The notes: generated from the letters alone by a model not told the origin. DNA of 64,000 bases from Leucaena leucocephala (GCA_037074615.1 CM073522.1:24488962-24552961); one strand, 5' to 3'. Counted from the first letter of the stretch, positions 36,281 to 46,944 are shown. A program made the numbers and translations.

Positions 36281-37044
36281 GTATTTTTTATGATATTGAT
36301 TGCAGTAATTTCCATATTCCGCCAAGATTTTTAGTGTCTATCACCATATGGCATTCACTCTTGTTTTGCATATAGCTAATAGAAAAAATCAGTTCATTTC
36401 ATTGTCAAAATTTTTTATGCGAAGCACTGATTAGTTTTACTTTCAGTTATCGCTAAAGCACATTACTACAAGAGAGGGACCTATGATTTAAAGAAGGCGT
36501 TATCTCAATTTTCCTTGTTAATGAGAAACAAAGCTTTATCTATTTGAATGTATGTTAAAAATTTCAATTGCAAATTGTAGAATATGCAAAGAATAAGGAC
36601 CTATGATTAAGGAAGGTGCTGTCTCAATTTTCCTTGTATCTTTCGAATTCCAAAGGATGTTGTAGTAAATATAGTTAAAGAATTGTTGTAAATAATCTAA
36701 AAAGTAGCCTGAAATTCATTTATGATTGCAGCTGGTGAGATTAATGCAAGTATGTTGGAAGCTGAGTTTAGGCAATATTTGATGTGCTGGCTGGTCAATC
36801 ATCCTAACAATACATGTTTTAATACTACTGCTTTGAGCTTATTGTCAGACTAAAACAAGCTGAGAACAAGCAAAAGAGCACATTCGTCCCCTTAGAACCT
36901 AGGCTGGCCATTTACGTTCTTATGTACTATATTTTGTTGATGTTGAAATATTTATTGTGTAACAACTTGAAGAGATGTTGTATACAATTGCATTGCAATT
37001 GCTTTTTATGAAAACTTGATGAATCTTTCATTTCAGGGAATGAT
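36281..37044. other. Unassigned AT-rich stretch
   Basis: No clear gene. Two copies of a ~45-bp motif (GACCTATGATT...CTCAATTTTCCTTG) lie at about 36478 and 36598. An exon-like piece after TTTATGATTGCAG at about 36731 reads GEINASMLEAEFRQYLMCWL for some 40 codons to a stop at about 36851. It could be a gene fragment, but no neighbouring exon was found. Confidence 0.35.
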
Positions 37045-37580
37045 TAAAACTCTTTAGGTATTGCTTACACTTCATAAGGTAATAACAACACTTCGAGAAT
37101 ATATAACTTGTTATTCATAGTTTATATTTGGGCCAAATGAAAATGATAAAACTTATAATTCAATCACTATATTGTTTAAAACACATAAGGTATTAACAAC
37201 AAATGGATTCTTGAATAATAACTTTTTACTCAGAGTTCACACGTGCGTAAAATGAAGGTGATGAAATATACAATTCAATTATTAAACTCTTTAGGTATTG
37301 CTTAAAATGTATAAAGTATTAATAACAATGGATCTATGGATAACAACTTGTTATTTAGAGTTCATACTTGGGTGAAATGAAAGTAATATAACTTCAATTC
37401 ATTCACTAGAATTCTACAAGTATTGCTTAAAATGCATAAAGTGTTAATAACAATATTTTTAGGAATAATAACTCTTTATTTAGAGTTCACACTAGTGTGA
37501 AACTTACAATTCAATGACCAAATTAAAACTTTTCAGGTAATGTCCAAAACGCATATTGATTTAGGAATAACAACTCTTTT
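37045..37580 (+). repeat. Diverged ~120-bp tandem repeat, about 4.5 copies
   Basis: Units start near 37056, 37172, 37292, 37417 and 37534 with AGGTATTGCTTAAAATGCATAA-like sequence. They continue through TTAATAACAA and GTTATTTAGAGTTCA, and end in ATTCAATCACTA-like sequence. The copies are clearly diverged, so this is an old local minisatellite. Confidence 0.75.
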
Positions 37581-37916
37581 TGTCAAAAAAAAAAAAAACT
37601 CCTCCCGTCGGCAGCGATCAGTCACTGACACTAAAGCTTTGGCGCCAACTAGCTGGCTACCGGGAAGGGGTTTGGACTGTTTTTTACAAAAAAACAAGGG
37701 ACATTTTTTACTTTTTGCTCGAATATAAAGATTTCAATTTGGGATGTCTTTTGTCATGGTCATTATGTAATTTGCGGGTACCATTTTGGGATTTTACTAT
37801 TTCCAAGTTCTTTTTCTATCTTTTTCCCTATAACATTTTGGTTGCTATTTATTATTTTTTTTCTCCTCCTCCCTTCCAGCAACTTGGTCCGCTTATATAT
37901 TAAAGGAGAAAATTAA

Positions 37917-38375
37917 TTAATATATATAAGGATTAAGATGAAAAAATATTTATGAACTTTTACGTAATGAGAACTAAACACCATAGGTTCTTCATAAATA
38001 GAAAAATACCTATAAACTTTTATCCAATGATCAGCGCCAAACACCATATACATTTTGGAGGTGCAAAAATACACATAAAAGTGCAAATAAATTAATTCTT
38101 TCAGTTTTGACAAAGTAAAAATTTTATTAAATTTTACTAAACTATTATAATACTAATAATTTTATGGTTAATGTATACACTAGGTCCTCTAAATTTAAGT
38201 TATTCCTTTAAGTTTATAAAGTATATTGCAACCCTTTAATATTAATACTATTGGTCTCAATAATGAAAAATACAAACTCAATAAATTTAAATGATGACTC
38301 TAAAATTAAATATTGACATATTAAACTATTTAAAGTAGATGTCATATGATTTTAACATCAACAGTTAATCTATCA
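37917..38375 (+). mobile_element. Long inverted-repeat element H, left arm
   Basis: This arm is the inverted counterpart of 49215-49790: for example TAATAATTTTATGGTTAATGT at about 38151 mirrors ACATTAATCATAAAATTATTAG at about 49402. Near the outer ends both carry TATAGGTATTTTT-like words. The CACTA element lies between the arms. The family is unknown (foldback or long-TIR MITE type), and no transposase is visible. Confidence 0.75.
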
Positions 38376-38760
38376 CACTACTATAAAAAATGCTTTCTAA
38401 ATAGGTTGAAAATAGTATTCTACACCGGACAACGATCTGGTGTAGAAAGTGTACACTTTTTAAACCGGGCGGTTCCCCTATGTAGAAGGAGTAGAGTTTA
38501 AACCGGTCCCTTTTGAAATCAGAAGTATAATTTACTAATATCTACACGGGTTATAAAGACATCCGGTGTAGATGAATGCATTTTCTACACCGGTTATTTG
38601 AACATCAGCTGTAGATTAATTAATTATTTACACTGGCTGTGTTTACGCCCGGTGTAGATTAATCCATTTTCTACACCTCACAATAAAGACAACTGGTGTA
38701 AATGTTATAATATTTACATATTATTTCTACACCTGCAGGTATTCTTTATCTAGTTTAAAT
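38376..38760. repeat. CACTA left terminal and subterminal repeats
   Basis: The terminal CACTACTA is followed by about eight short repeats of the type CTACACCGGnnn / CCGGTGTAGATTAATCATTT in both orientations. These are the usual binding sites for the TNPA-like protein in this class. Confidence 0.8.
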
Positions 38761-38978
38761 GTATTTTTTAAAAAATGACCCCTTCAATGTTTTATTAATC
38801 CCATCCCCTAAAACTTCATGAATAAACTGCCCAAATATATGACTCAAAGAGATAGCAGCAGAGACAGAGTTCAAGATGGCAGATACAGATCTTCAATTGC
38901 TCATTATATTATTCATTTAATAAAATTCAATAAAAAATGCAAAAATTTGAACAGAATATAAAAAAATGTATTTAGTTA

Positions 38979-39610
38979 ATGACAAATACTATTAGAAGGA
39001 ATGAATTGAATAAAAAACTTAGCCTAAAGATTGCGCAGGTCCTCAATATCTTGTTCAGGAAATGGGTCAAGTTGATTAAACATCTTAAACATAAAATTAA
39101 AATAAAAGAAATTAAGGCATTAGTAATATATATTAAATTGACAAGAAATATGAAATCATTAAAAACACAATTTACCTCCTCAGTTAGGTCAGTCCAATTT
39201 GACAAGATGATATTGATCATGTGTCTAACAATGTAGAAGCTACACAAGTTGCTTTCTTTGGGTTGCCTTCGACTCTGTAATATTAACATGAAAAAAATTA
39301 TTTGTCATCAACGAAAAACTGTGGAGCGTAAGACTTAATACTTTTATTACCTTCAGTGTGATCTATTCAGGGTTCCTCATCGAGTTGGTGTGCTTAAGAC
39401 CCCTTACAATTGCAAACGTCCTCATAGCCCTATGACCAAAGTTATGAAGTTAGTAACCCATTTATTACAAAGACCATTGTTATGTATAGAAGAAAACTCA
39501 TGTGTTCAAAATCTTCTTGGCACCAACTGATGGCTTGTAATGGAGGGAGTATAAGAAGAAAACTTTATGTGTACTTACATAGTATGATCAATTGCCAATG
39601 ATTGCTGTAG
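38979..39610 (-). pseudogene. Ulp1/C48-type cysteine protease region of the CACTA gene
   Basis: Minus-strand exon pieces show the two best conserved C48 sites. The catalytic His is in NHWQLIIL (codons near 39587-39603), followed by a GTAAGT donor. The catalytic Cys is in QPKESNLCSFYIVRHMINII (Cys codon 39242-39244), followed by NWTDLTEE and MFNQLDPFPEQDIEDL to a stop. Between them AMRTFAIVRGLKHTNSMR fits the middle of the domain; I could not see the YW-D segment clearly. Ulp1-like domains are known passengers of plant CACTA and Mutator-like elements. It probably formed the C-terminal part of the same protein as 39955-45827. Confidence 0.65.
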
Positions 39611-39954
39611 CAATTAATTGAACAATAATGAGTATTATCATTAAGCAAATACAAAACTATACTAGTATGAAATAAAATGAAATATTATTATTATTACTCC
39701 TGCATATATGGTGTGAAGAAACAATCAATATCGGTTTCACCAAGCCTCCTTGAAATGAATTGAAGTCTCACAGATTGGGAAGTCCCTTTTGCATAAATGT
39801 GAATTAGGCATAGGAATCCAAACTGACCTTGTTTGCCCTTGGAAACCGACTCAGCGTGCATGTACCTACAGTTAATGCAAACACGACGTTAGTTAATGCA
39901 AATACTTAGCTTGCATGAATTTTGTTATTACATATATTTATATTTAAATTAGAC

Positions 39955-40614
39955 TTACATCAATAATACTTGGACGCACGCGGAGATTAGTTCATCCTCA
40001 GGAGTGATAAGAGATTTCACATCCGTATGGTCAACAAAGGCCGGTGCCCCCACGTTATCCACAACTGAATCCTTAGGCAACGCATCCATATGGAACGTTT
40101 TGTCATATGCCAATAGGATCACATGTTGCATAGCATTCAAAGTGAGAGGTGTGGGAAGTTTGCTCAAGGATGACGCGATGTGATATGAAACAAGATGCTT
40201 TGGCCATAATATGAAAGTCCCCTTTGCCTGACTCGCTGTCTTCACCTTATCAGTGGGAATTGGGACAAGAACATCTTCAATTATCATGTCTTCAACTGTC
40301 ACCCTTAACTGATCATCCTGAATTTGGATGTGGTGGGCAATTGCCCCTAAGCTATGGATGGAACTATGTGCCACTAACCTTTTGAGAGGATTCTCCACAT
40401 ATAGATCACAAGGTGCAGTATCCCCTGATACTGGCCCAACCATGCAACAGTTCCCTTTAGTGCTAGGATGGGTTGCATTTGAGAGCATTTGGGGGGCACT
40501 TGATGGGTTGCATTTGAGAGCATTTGGGAGGCACTTGGCTCCTATTTCCTTGATGTCATCATGGACAATATTTCTTCCTTGAGCTTTGCCAACCCTCTTG
40601 TAATCGTGCCTCAA
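39955..40614 (-). pseudogene. CACTA accessory protein, middle exon (Ptta/En/Spm type)
   Basis: An open frame of 219 codons on the minus strand. LVAHSSIHSLGAIAHHIQIQ followed by LRVTVEDMIIEDVLVPIPTD and GTFILWPKHLV matches the block seen in plant En/Spm-like proteins (a hydrophobic VTVD/E strand, then a WP motif before the C-terminal part). Introns probably flank it: TTACATCAATA-type sequence follows at 39955. An imperfect internal duplication at 40465-40535 (GGGTTGCATTTGAGAGCATTTGGG) lies inside the ORF. The C48 region follows downstream. Confidence 0.65.
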
Positions 40615-41677
40615 TTGAAGCTTCTGTCTCTGCCTTAGCCTTTCCCCTCATGGTGGATAACAACTATTCTAGCTCTGCCCTCGGCACCACATATTAGGAA
40701 TATCGTGGAGATGCTCCAAAATAATCTCTTATACTGACACCTCTTCCAACTCCCCTGACACGGGCCCCATGCTCTTGCTTGCCCCTAGCAACAGTCAAGA
40801 TGTCATTTCTACCATCTGACTTGAAGGAGCCATGGGCCTCTTGTTGTTTAAGATCATCCTATAACATATAAAGAGCAAATATAAGAAATAATATAATTAG
40901 TCTACTAAAATAAAATAATAGAAATAGTACTTATAATTTTTCCCATAATCATGCGAGTGTGATCGCTTGTAAATGATCCGCTCTTTGTTTGGTGAGCGTA
41001 CAACTATTTATCTTCGTAACGTATTGGAGATAGGGGAGTAAGAGTAACACTAGAATCGGACTCAGCATTTTCTTCTAACCTCATCCTCTTGGCCCCAACA
41101 AGTATCTTTCAACTTTTGCGTAACCCCGTCGAGACATTGTGTTAGGGCAATCATTCTTGAGAGCGTGTTCAATCGCTTTTGCTCTGTTTTCCTACAAGAC
41201 TTGAAGTAGTTAAAATAAATACATGTGATAATCTGATACGTTTGCTTTTGCTGCCAACACATACAAAGGCCAGAAACATGGGAAACTCACCATAGCTACT
41301 GGCGTAGTCTGAACCCTAACAAATTCTTCCCAAGTAGCTTTATCAATGAATTGATACTTGCTACATGGAGAAGGATGAGGCTGACCATCTTTGTCCCGGC
41401 CATACACATACTGATGAGCTAGTTGTGTCTTGAATGTCCTCCAATGCTCAGTGCAATAAGAACACATCTTCTTCTTCAAGACTTCATTGTTGGGAATATA
41501 GTAAGTGAGCTGCAATAATTGCCATTGAAAGTAGAGTTATCAACAAACAGTTGTGTTTTTTGGTATTGCTCTGCATACAATAAACAATATTTAGTTCCTA
41601 TACCCGGATAGAGTCCCAAATTTGATCCTTCACGCGATTATCAACAGCATCCCAAGTCTATATGGCAATGTTAGGCT

Positions 41678-41682
41678 TGTTG
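41678..41682. repeat. TSD TGTTG, left copy (L6)
   Basis: Matches 43711-43715. Confidence 0.92.
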
Positions 41683-42218
41683 TGTAACATCCCGATTTTT
41701 GGGTCTAGTTGAACTGGGAAGTAGTCTGATATGGGCAGGTTGCTAAACCCGTAGTCCTAGGGTAGTAATCTGATATGGGCGGATTATTTACCTGTATTTT
41801 GTAGGATCCGAGGGATGAGCTAAGTCCTTCAGGATGTAAAGATGAGTTAAGTCTTTAACCTACAGAATCAGGACAGTTCACCTAGGTTCAAAATGAGGAA
41901 TGGGAGGAATGTCCTAAGTCTTAAGCTTAGGAATTCTGCAGGTAGCTTGATATGGGCTAGCTCCTGTGTAAGATAACCTGATACAGAGGGTTATCGAGCC
42001 TTTCAATTAACAAGGACTCCCGAAGAGTAGGGGATGAGTTATTGAAAGAGAATCTCTAGAACTTAAGATGAAGGATAAGAAGAAAGTGAGATAAGATAGA
42101 CCCCAGAATTATGCTAAGATTCTGTGGGGTAAGATATGAAAGGAATGGACACTGAGCAGTAGAGTTGTCCATAAGAAAGAAAGCAGACAGTATGAGAAAG
42201 ATGTATTGGTGACTTTTG

Positions 42219-42468
42219 GTCGCGACGAGGAAGTATATTGGTCGCGACTAATATTGGCAGAGAGGATTGGTCGTGACGGATAAGGTTGTGGTGTCGCGAC
42301 TAATGAGTAGAATGAGCTTGGTTGCGACTAGAATATGTCGTGGTCGCGACTAAAGAATATTGTGGTCGCGACTAGAGAAAGCTGTGGTCGCGACTAGAGA
42401 AAGCTGTGGTCGCGACTAATGAACACAGAAGGTTTTATGTAGCGATGAGATGATGGCTAGGTCGCGAC
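42219..42468 (+). repeat. GTCGCGAC palindrome array (LTR L6 U3)
   Basis: About eight exact GTCGCGAC copies at about 20-50-bp spacing, mostly followed by TA. Two consecutive near-identical ~22-bp units (AGAAAGCTGT plus GGTCGCGACT) lie at 42356-42400. The array lies upstream of the TATA box, where LTR enhancers sit. Copies L1, L2 and L3 of the same LTR family lack it. Confidence 0.9.
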
Positions 42469-43037
42469 TAGTGACTATAAGTGGTGCTAGCTGTATGAGA
42501 TCTAGTGGGTCAAGAGTTGTGAAGGTCCAAAGGAGATAGTTACCCGGTTAGAGATAGAACTGGGGAAAGAGGTCAGATACAGGAAGGGTTATCTGGAGAC
42601 CATGAGATGGACTGATAAGGTATCCTCATGGGACCCACAAGATGACACATGGCATTAGAGCAAGGTTCAGTGACCTTTCAGTAGAGTAAAATTACTCGGT
42701 TGGCATGAAAATCGAGGAGGTGATCAGATAAGTCTGGGACTTATCTGGATAGCATTGGGAAGCGTGCAAGGTCTCTTCTAGTCGCCACATGGCATTAGTC
42801 TGGAGAAAGCAGATAAAGCTGAGGACACGTATTACGAGGTAGGAGACTGGACCGCTGAGTCAGCAGCTGAGGTATCCAGGAATTGTGACATGTGATAAAT
42901 GTGCATGCTGAGGTGTCCTGCTGAGGTGGCACGATGATGCAGTAAAGGAGGAATTAAGGAAAATAGGAAATTTCAGGAAAAACCAGGACCACAGGATCAG
43001 ATGGCATGGAAATTACAGAAATGCCATTGGGAAACCC

Positions 43038-43050
43038 TATAAATACCCCC
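43038..43050 (+). promoter_or_regulatory. TATA box of solo LTR L6
   Basis: TATAAATACCCCC, followed by the conserved leader ending near TAGTAACTAATCC. Confidence 0.77.
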
Positions 43051-43530
43051 CTTGGCCTTCATTTGCATCACTCATGGGCAAGAGGAAAGGGAGAGAAAGA
43101 AGAGAGAAGAAGGAAGTAAGGAAGTTCTGGCGGAGCTGGAAGTAGAATAGAGATAGTAGAGTTCTGCTGAGCTAGCCAGGTAGTAACTAATCCTAGCTTT
43201 TATGTAATGGCTTTGTGATTTGATGTGCTATTGTTTGGTTGGATTGTTGTCTTATATGTTATGTTTGAAGCTCTACTGCAATGTTATGATCATATGTTAT
43301 TGAGTATGGAAGCACGAGGCATACTTATCTGTACACAATCACAAGCAAGCACTGTCACACTGCATTACATATACTGTTATGATTATTACTACTGAGATTC
43401 CCCCGAATCTCATCCCCCTTGTATAACCATTTCAGGGGGGTTATGTCAAGGTAGATTTTTAGAATTTTGAGAGACGCCGTTATGCTGCTGAAATTTTGGC
43501 GGAGATAGCATTAGTGGAGAAAGGATATGA

Positions 43531-43658
43531 TGCGTACTGTGTACGTAGGTACTGTCTAAGGAGGCTGGTAGTGAGTGGACCTAGCCGGTTCATCCAGTCT
43601 TTCTTGGGTACTTACGTAAAATGGTAGTTCTTATGAGGGAATTACCGAATCAGTACAG
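43531..43658 (+). other. Conserved U5 segment (L6 copy)
   Basis: Same block as 10051-10176; about 50 bp from the LTR end. Confidence 0.7.
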
Positions 43659-43899
43659 CTAGTATAGCTTCCGCAAGTGTACTCTGAGGAGTCTAAGGGA
43701 GGATGTTTCATGTTGCGTGCTAGGAGGCTGACATAACTTATGTACTTGGTCCTGTGTTCATCAATTGGGTTCCAACTGAAGGGAATTGGAAGACACGCAG
43801 CATAAATTAACTTTAAAAATTTTTTCATTCCCAGCCAGGATCTACCGAATGTGTTTAAGTCAAGGAGAAAGAAGTGTTACCTTCGGTATTCGAACTTTG

Positions 43900-44155
43900 G
43901 TCGCGACCTCAGTGTCCACTAGTCGCGACTCGTCGCCTCTGGAACTTTCAGTCGCGACCTCCTCAACTTCTAGTCGCGACCTGTCTCCTCTGGAGTTGTT
44001 CGTCGCGACCTACTCTGCTTCTCGTCGCGACCGGACGTCTCTGGAGTTTGTAGTCGCGACCTCGTCAGCTTCAAGTCGCGACCTGTCTCCTCTTTTCAGA
44101 TTTCTGACGTTCAGATGCCCGTATGGTCGCGACCTCAGTGTCAATAGGTCGCGAC
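43900..44155 (-). repeat. GTCGCGAC palindrome array (LTR Z2)
   Basis: About ten exact GTCGCGAC copies at about 20-30-bp spacing, orthologous to the Z1 array. More exact copies are kept here than in Z1, and the unit order differs. Confidence 0.9.
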
Positions 44156-44406
44156 CTTGCTTTGTGTCTCGTCGATCGTAAGAAGTCGACAGCTCAGATC
44201 GGCTTCCTCTACCGGTATCCACACGAACAGCGCTCCAATCGCGAACGACGTGCTAGCGCCTCTTGTCCCTCTAGGGCTTTCTAGAGATTCCGTCCTCACC
44301 GTCTCTATTTCGGCAGTTTCTTATCTGCAAACCTTTTGCACTCTCCCTGCCCCTTTTCTCACGTCTGAATGTGTGTGTAGAGATGTTTTGAACCCTAGCC
44401 CCTAAT

Positions 44407-44418
44407 GTCAAATATATA
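44407..44418 (-). promoter_or_regulatory. TATA box of LTR Z2
   Basis: TATATATTTGAC on the minus strand, same as in Z1 at 19205. Confidence 0.6.
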
Positions 44419-45680
44419 GGAAGCTACCGGGCTTCTAATAGGGCCGGGCTTCAGAATTAATCTTATATTAATTCTGAATTAATACAATATCATATATTGC
44501 ATAATTTAATAAGAAACTAATTAAATAAATATGGTTTATATTAAATCCGTCCCACAGATTTAATTCCCCTATTTATTTAATTTAAAATAAAGATAAGACG
44601 GAATTATATTTGATTTATTCTTATAAATCAAATTTGAGATATCTTATCAATTTGAATTTCAAATTTAAATAGATCATATCCATTTAAATTCAAATTCAAA
44701 AGTGATAGAGATTTAATTTATCCTTATAACTTAAATCTTACAAATATCTCTTATATTATATATAATATATATATACAAATTTATATATATATATATATAA
44801 AATATATATCCACCCTAGATTATTCATTGAATCTAGACATCTCTTAGATTCAATGAATCTGGACATCATAGCTCGCATTGGGCTGTTTTGTGTGCGACCC
44901 TATAGGCCCATATGAAGTTGGCAGTGGCCCAGTTACTATACTGACCCACAAGTCGTAAGCGGTCTCTAGCAAGGCATTACGACTACCCAAAATATATGAG
45001 GATCGATAAACGATGTAACCTTTCATACAACCATATCACGTCCCTTTTGTCACACGATATTTCGGTCAAGGATGAGGCATGGAGAATGTCATCCTCATGT
45101 TCCTGACTGATACTTTCTCGATCCCTGAGTAGTCTAAATATAGAAATGGAACTACCCTTCCATTCCAGTATGACCATACATTTCTCAGACTCACTCATCG
45201 AGGGGCCCAGTAATATCTCTCTACGAATGTGAGGGACAAATTTCATCTTGACCATTCACATTCCTCCGCATGAAAAACCACTAAGCCCGAGCATAGCCTT
45301 TATGATCACTCGGTCAAAAGTGACTTTTGACTAGGTCAAAGCTGAGCGTTTGTCATGTAGGAATCCATGATGATCTCAGGTCAAAGGGCATAGTGACATG
45401 GCTTGTATATGAGAGAAGCTTATGACTTGACCCATACAGCTCTCTCATAGCGGGTCGGTCCAACACCCTGTACTCTTACATGTGCTTATGACCTTGATTT
45501 ATATCTATATATATCTTCAAAGTCATACTGGTCTTATTTCATCTCTGCTCCCACATAGATGACCGACCAGGGACATTTAGGATAAGATCACGAGTTATCC
45601 AAGGATTGTCATCATAGTAAACATGCAAATAATATTATAACATAATGCAACGATTGGCCTCTAGGGCACAATTTCCAACA

Positions 45681-45685
45681 CCAAC
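45681..45685. repeat. TSD CCAAC, right copy (Z2)
   Basis: Matches 43772-43776. Confidence 0.92.
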
Positions 45686-46282
45686 GTGTGTCAAACTCAA
45701 TCGATAGCAATTTTCCTTCCTTCCTGTCTTTCAAAATGTCTTTCAATCGTGTCATACTTCTACCCCTCCTTTGTGTAGAGTCACTTTGAGCATCGCTAGC
45801 CTCATTCTGATTAACACTATCCCCCATATTCCTATATACGCAATAACAAAATCAAATATAGTAAACAGACTTAACACTTTTTCCTTCCGTCAGAATACAC
45901 AAAACTTGTTCCTTTAGCATTTATCCATGGAAAGAAGTGCAAGCATTTATCGCAGGAAAACTACAAAACCTAGATTAAACGAACACGTAAATGGTGAAGC
46001 ACGTACAAGAGAAAATAAGTGTCGAGAACACGTACACGACAAAGCACAACGAGAGCGAGAACAGAGAAGAACAACTGAGCACGACAAAGCCCCATAAAAA
46101 TCACATAGCACTACGAGCGGAGTAATGATAGAAGTAAGAAATAAGACCGAAGAAAACCTGAGAAATGAGAGAAGCGCCAAGGGGCGGGCTTCGAAAATGT
46201 ATTTTCAGAATCCATTTTTACACCGGTTAACATATAAATCTGGTGTAGTAAATCATCTTTCTAAACCTGACTAACAAAATCG

Positions 46283-46944
46283 GCCTGTTTAGATAAGTTT
46301 TTGGAAAAGGGCTTATGAAAAAAATGGCTTATGGACAGCTTTTGGAAAAGGGCTTTTAGAGAAGAGCTTATGGAAAAAAGTGATTTTGAATAAATGAGTG
46401 TTTGGATAGTTATTATTAGAAGAACTTTTATGATTGTTAAATTACTAAAAAGGGTATAAGATAAAATAATATTAACTATGTTATCGGCACTGCTCATGGT
46501 ACTGTTCATACTGTTCTCGATACTGTTCATCAGCTTCTTCCTCCCCAGAATCGCAACTTCTTGTTCATGTTCTTCTTTCTTCTTCTTCCATATCTCTCAC
46601 CCTCCACGTCCAGCAGCTCCTCCAGTGTCGACGGAGAAGAAGCAACGGCGACGAAGAGGAAGAGTAGGGAAGAATAAGGGTAAGTCGACGACAGAAGAGA
46701 GAAAAGGGAGAGAGAGGAGAGAGAGGGAAAAAAATAAGGGTAAAATAGGAATTGGGTATTCATAAGCTCTTTTACTGTTACAGAAGCTAGTTTCAGTAGC
46801 TTATCCAAAACCTTGGTTTTAAACCATGGTTTGATCTAAAAGCACTTTTGGACAAATATGGCTGTTTGTTTTAAAATTTCTCCAAACCTAGGTTTTGCCC
46901 AAAAGGGCTTATAAAACCAAGGTTTGGAGTCTTTCCAAACACGC
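46283..46944. mobile_element. Small non-autonomous element F1
   Basis: About 660 bp with loose inverted ends (GGCCTGTTTAGATAAGTTTT and, inverted, GCGTGTTTGGAAAGACTCC). The same family occurs at 62672-63310. Shared parts include GAATAAATGAGTGTTTGGAT, TTCATAAGCTCTTTTACTGTT and a CTTCTTC-rich centre. It lies inside the CACTA 5' region. The superfamily and site duplication are not clear. The ORFs are low complexity. Confidence 0.65.

Larger units (their letters stand above)
41683..43710 (+). mobile_element. Solo LTR L6 (2,028 bp), TSD TGTTG
   Basis: Starts TGTAACATCCCGATTTTTGG, ends GGATGTTTCA, flanked by TGTTG at 41678-41682 and 43711-43715. It is closest to L2 over its start, leader and U5 segment (43531-43658) and has the TATA box at 43038. 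It differs from L2 in the U3, where about 400 bp including a GTCGCGAC array (42219-42468) replace unrelated sequence. It interrupts the CACTA coding exon. Confidence 0.95.
43777..45680 (-). mobile_element. Solo copia-like LTR Z2 (1,904 bp), TSD CCAAC
   Basis: Minus strand TGTTGGAAATTGTGCCC...TTCCCTTCA, flanked by CCAAC at 43772-43776 and 45681-45685. It matches Z1 along its whole length. TATA-like TATATATTTGAC lies at 44407-44418 on the minus strand, and a GTCGCGAC array at 43900-44155. It interrupts the CACTA exon between DTRW and its continuation. ORFs 43786-44222 are repeat artefacts. Confidence 0.95.
41062..45827 (-). pseudogene. CACTA accessory protein, N-terminal exons, split by two solo LTRs
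   Basis: It starts with MGDSVNQNEASD (ATG at 45827-45825). RRGRSMTRLKDI and GKLLSIEFDTRW, conserved at the N-terminus of plant En/Spm-like proteins, end exactly at solo LTR Z2. The frame resumes at 43771-43716 (from NPIDEHRT), is cut again by solo LTR L6, and resumes at 41682 (TWDAVDNRVKDQIWDSI, with one stop before it). After a small intron, 41515-41293 gives YYIPNNEVLKKKMCSYC and WEEFVRVQTTP. The next exon (41190-41100) carries NDCPNTMSRRGYAKVERYL. The domain order fits the Ptta/En/Spm protein family. Confidence 0.8.

Noticed and set aside
38373..38375. Certain 3-bp target duplication of the CACTA element
   Set aside because: TCA on the left and TTA on the right differ, and the last base of the right end is altered, so the duplication cannot be claimed.
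40328..40582. Plus-strand gene in the CACTA element
   Set aside because: Antisense shadow of the 219-codon accessory exon.
42219..42468. CAMTA-type CGCG box cluster
   Set aside because: The core is TCGCGA; the usual CGCG box needs A/C/G before and C/G/T after CGCG, so the match fails. Other factors remain possible.
46478..46808. Genes at 46478-46765 and 46530-46808 (and 62850-63175)
   Set aside because: The same low-complexity core of element F on both strands; no conserved frame between the two copies.
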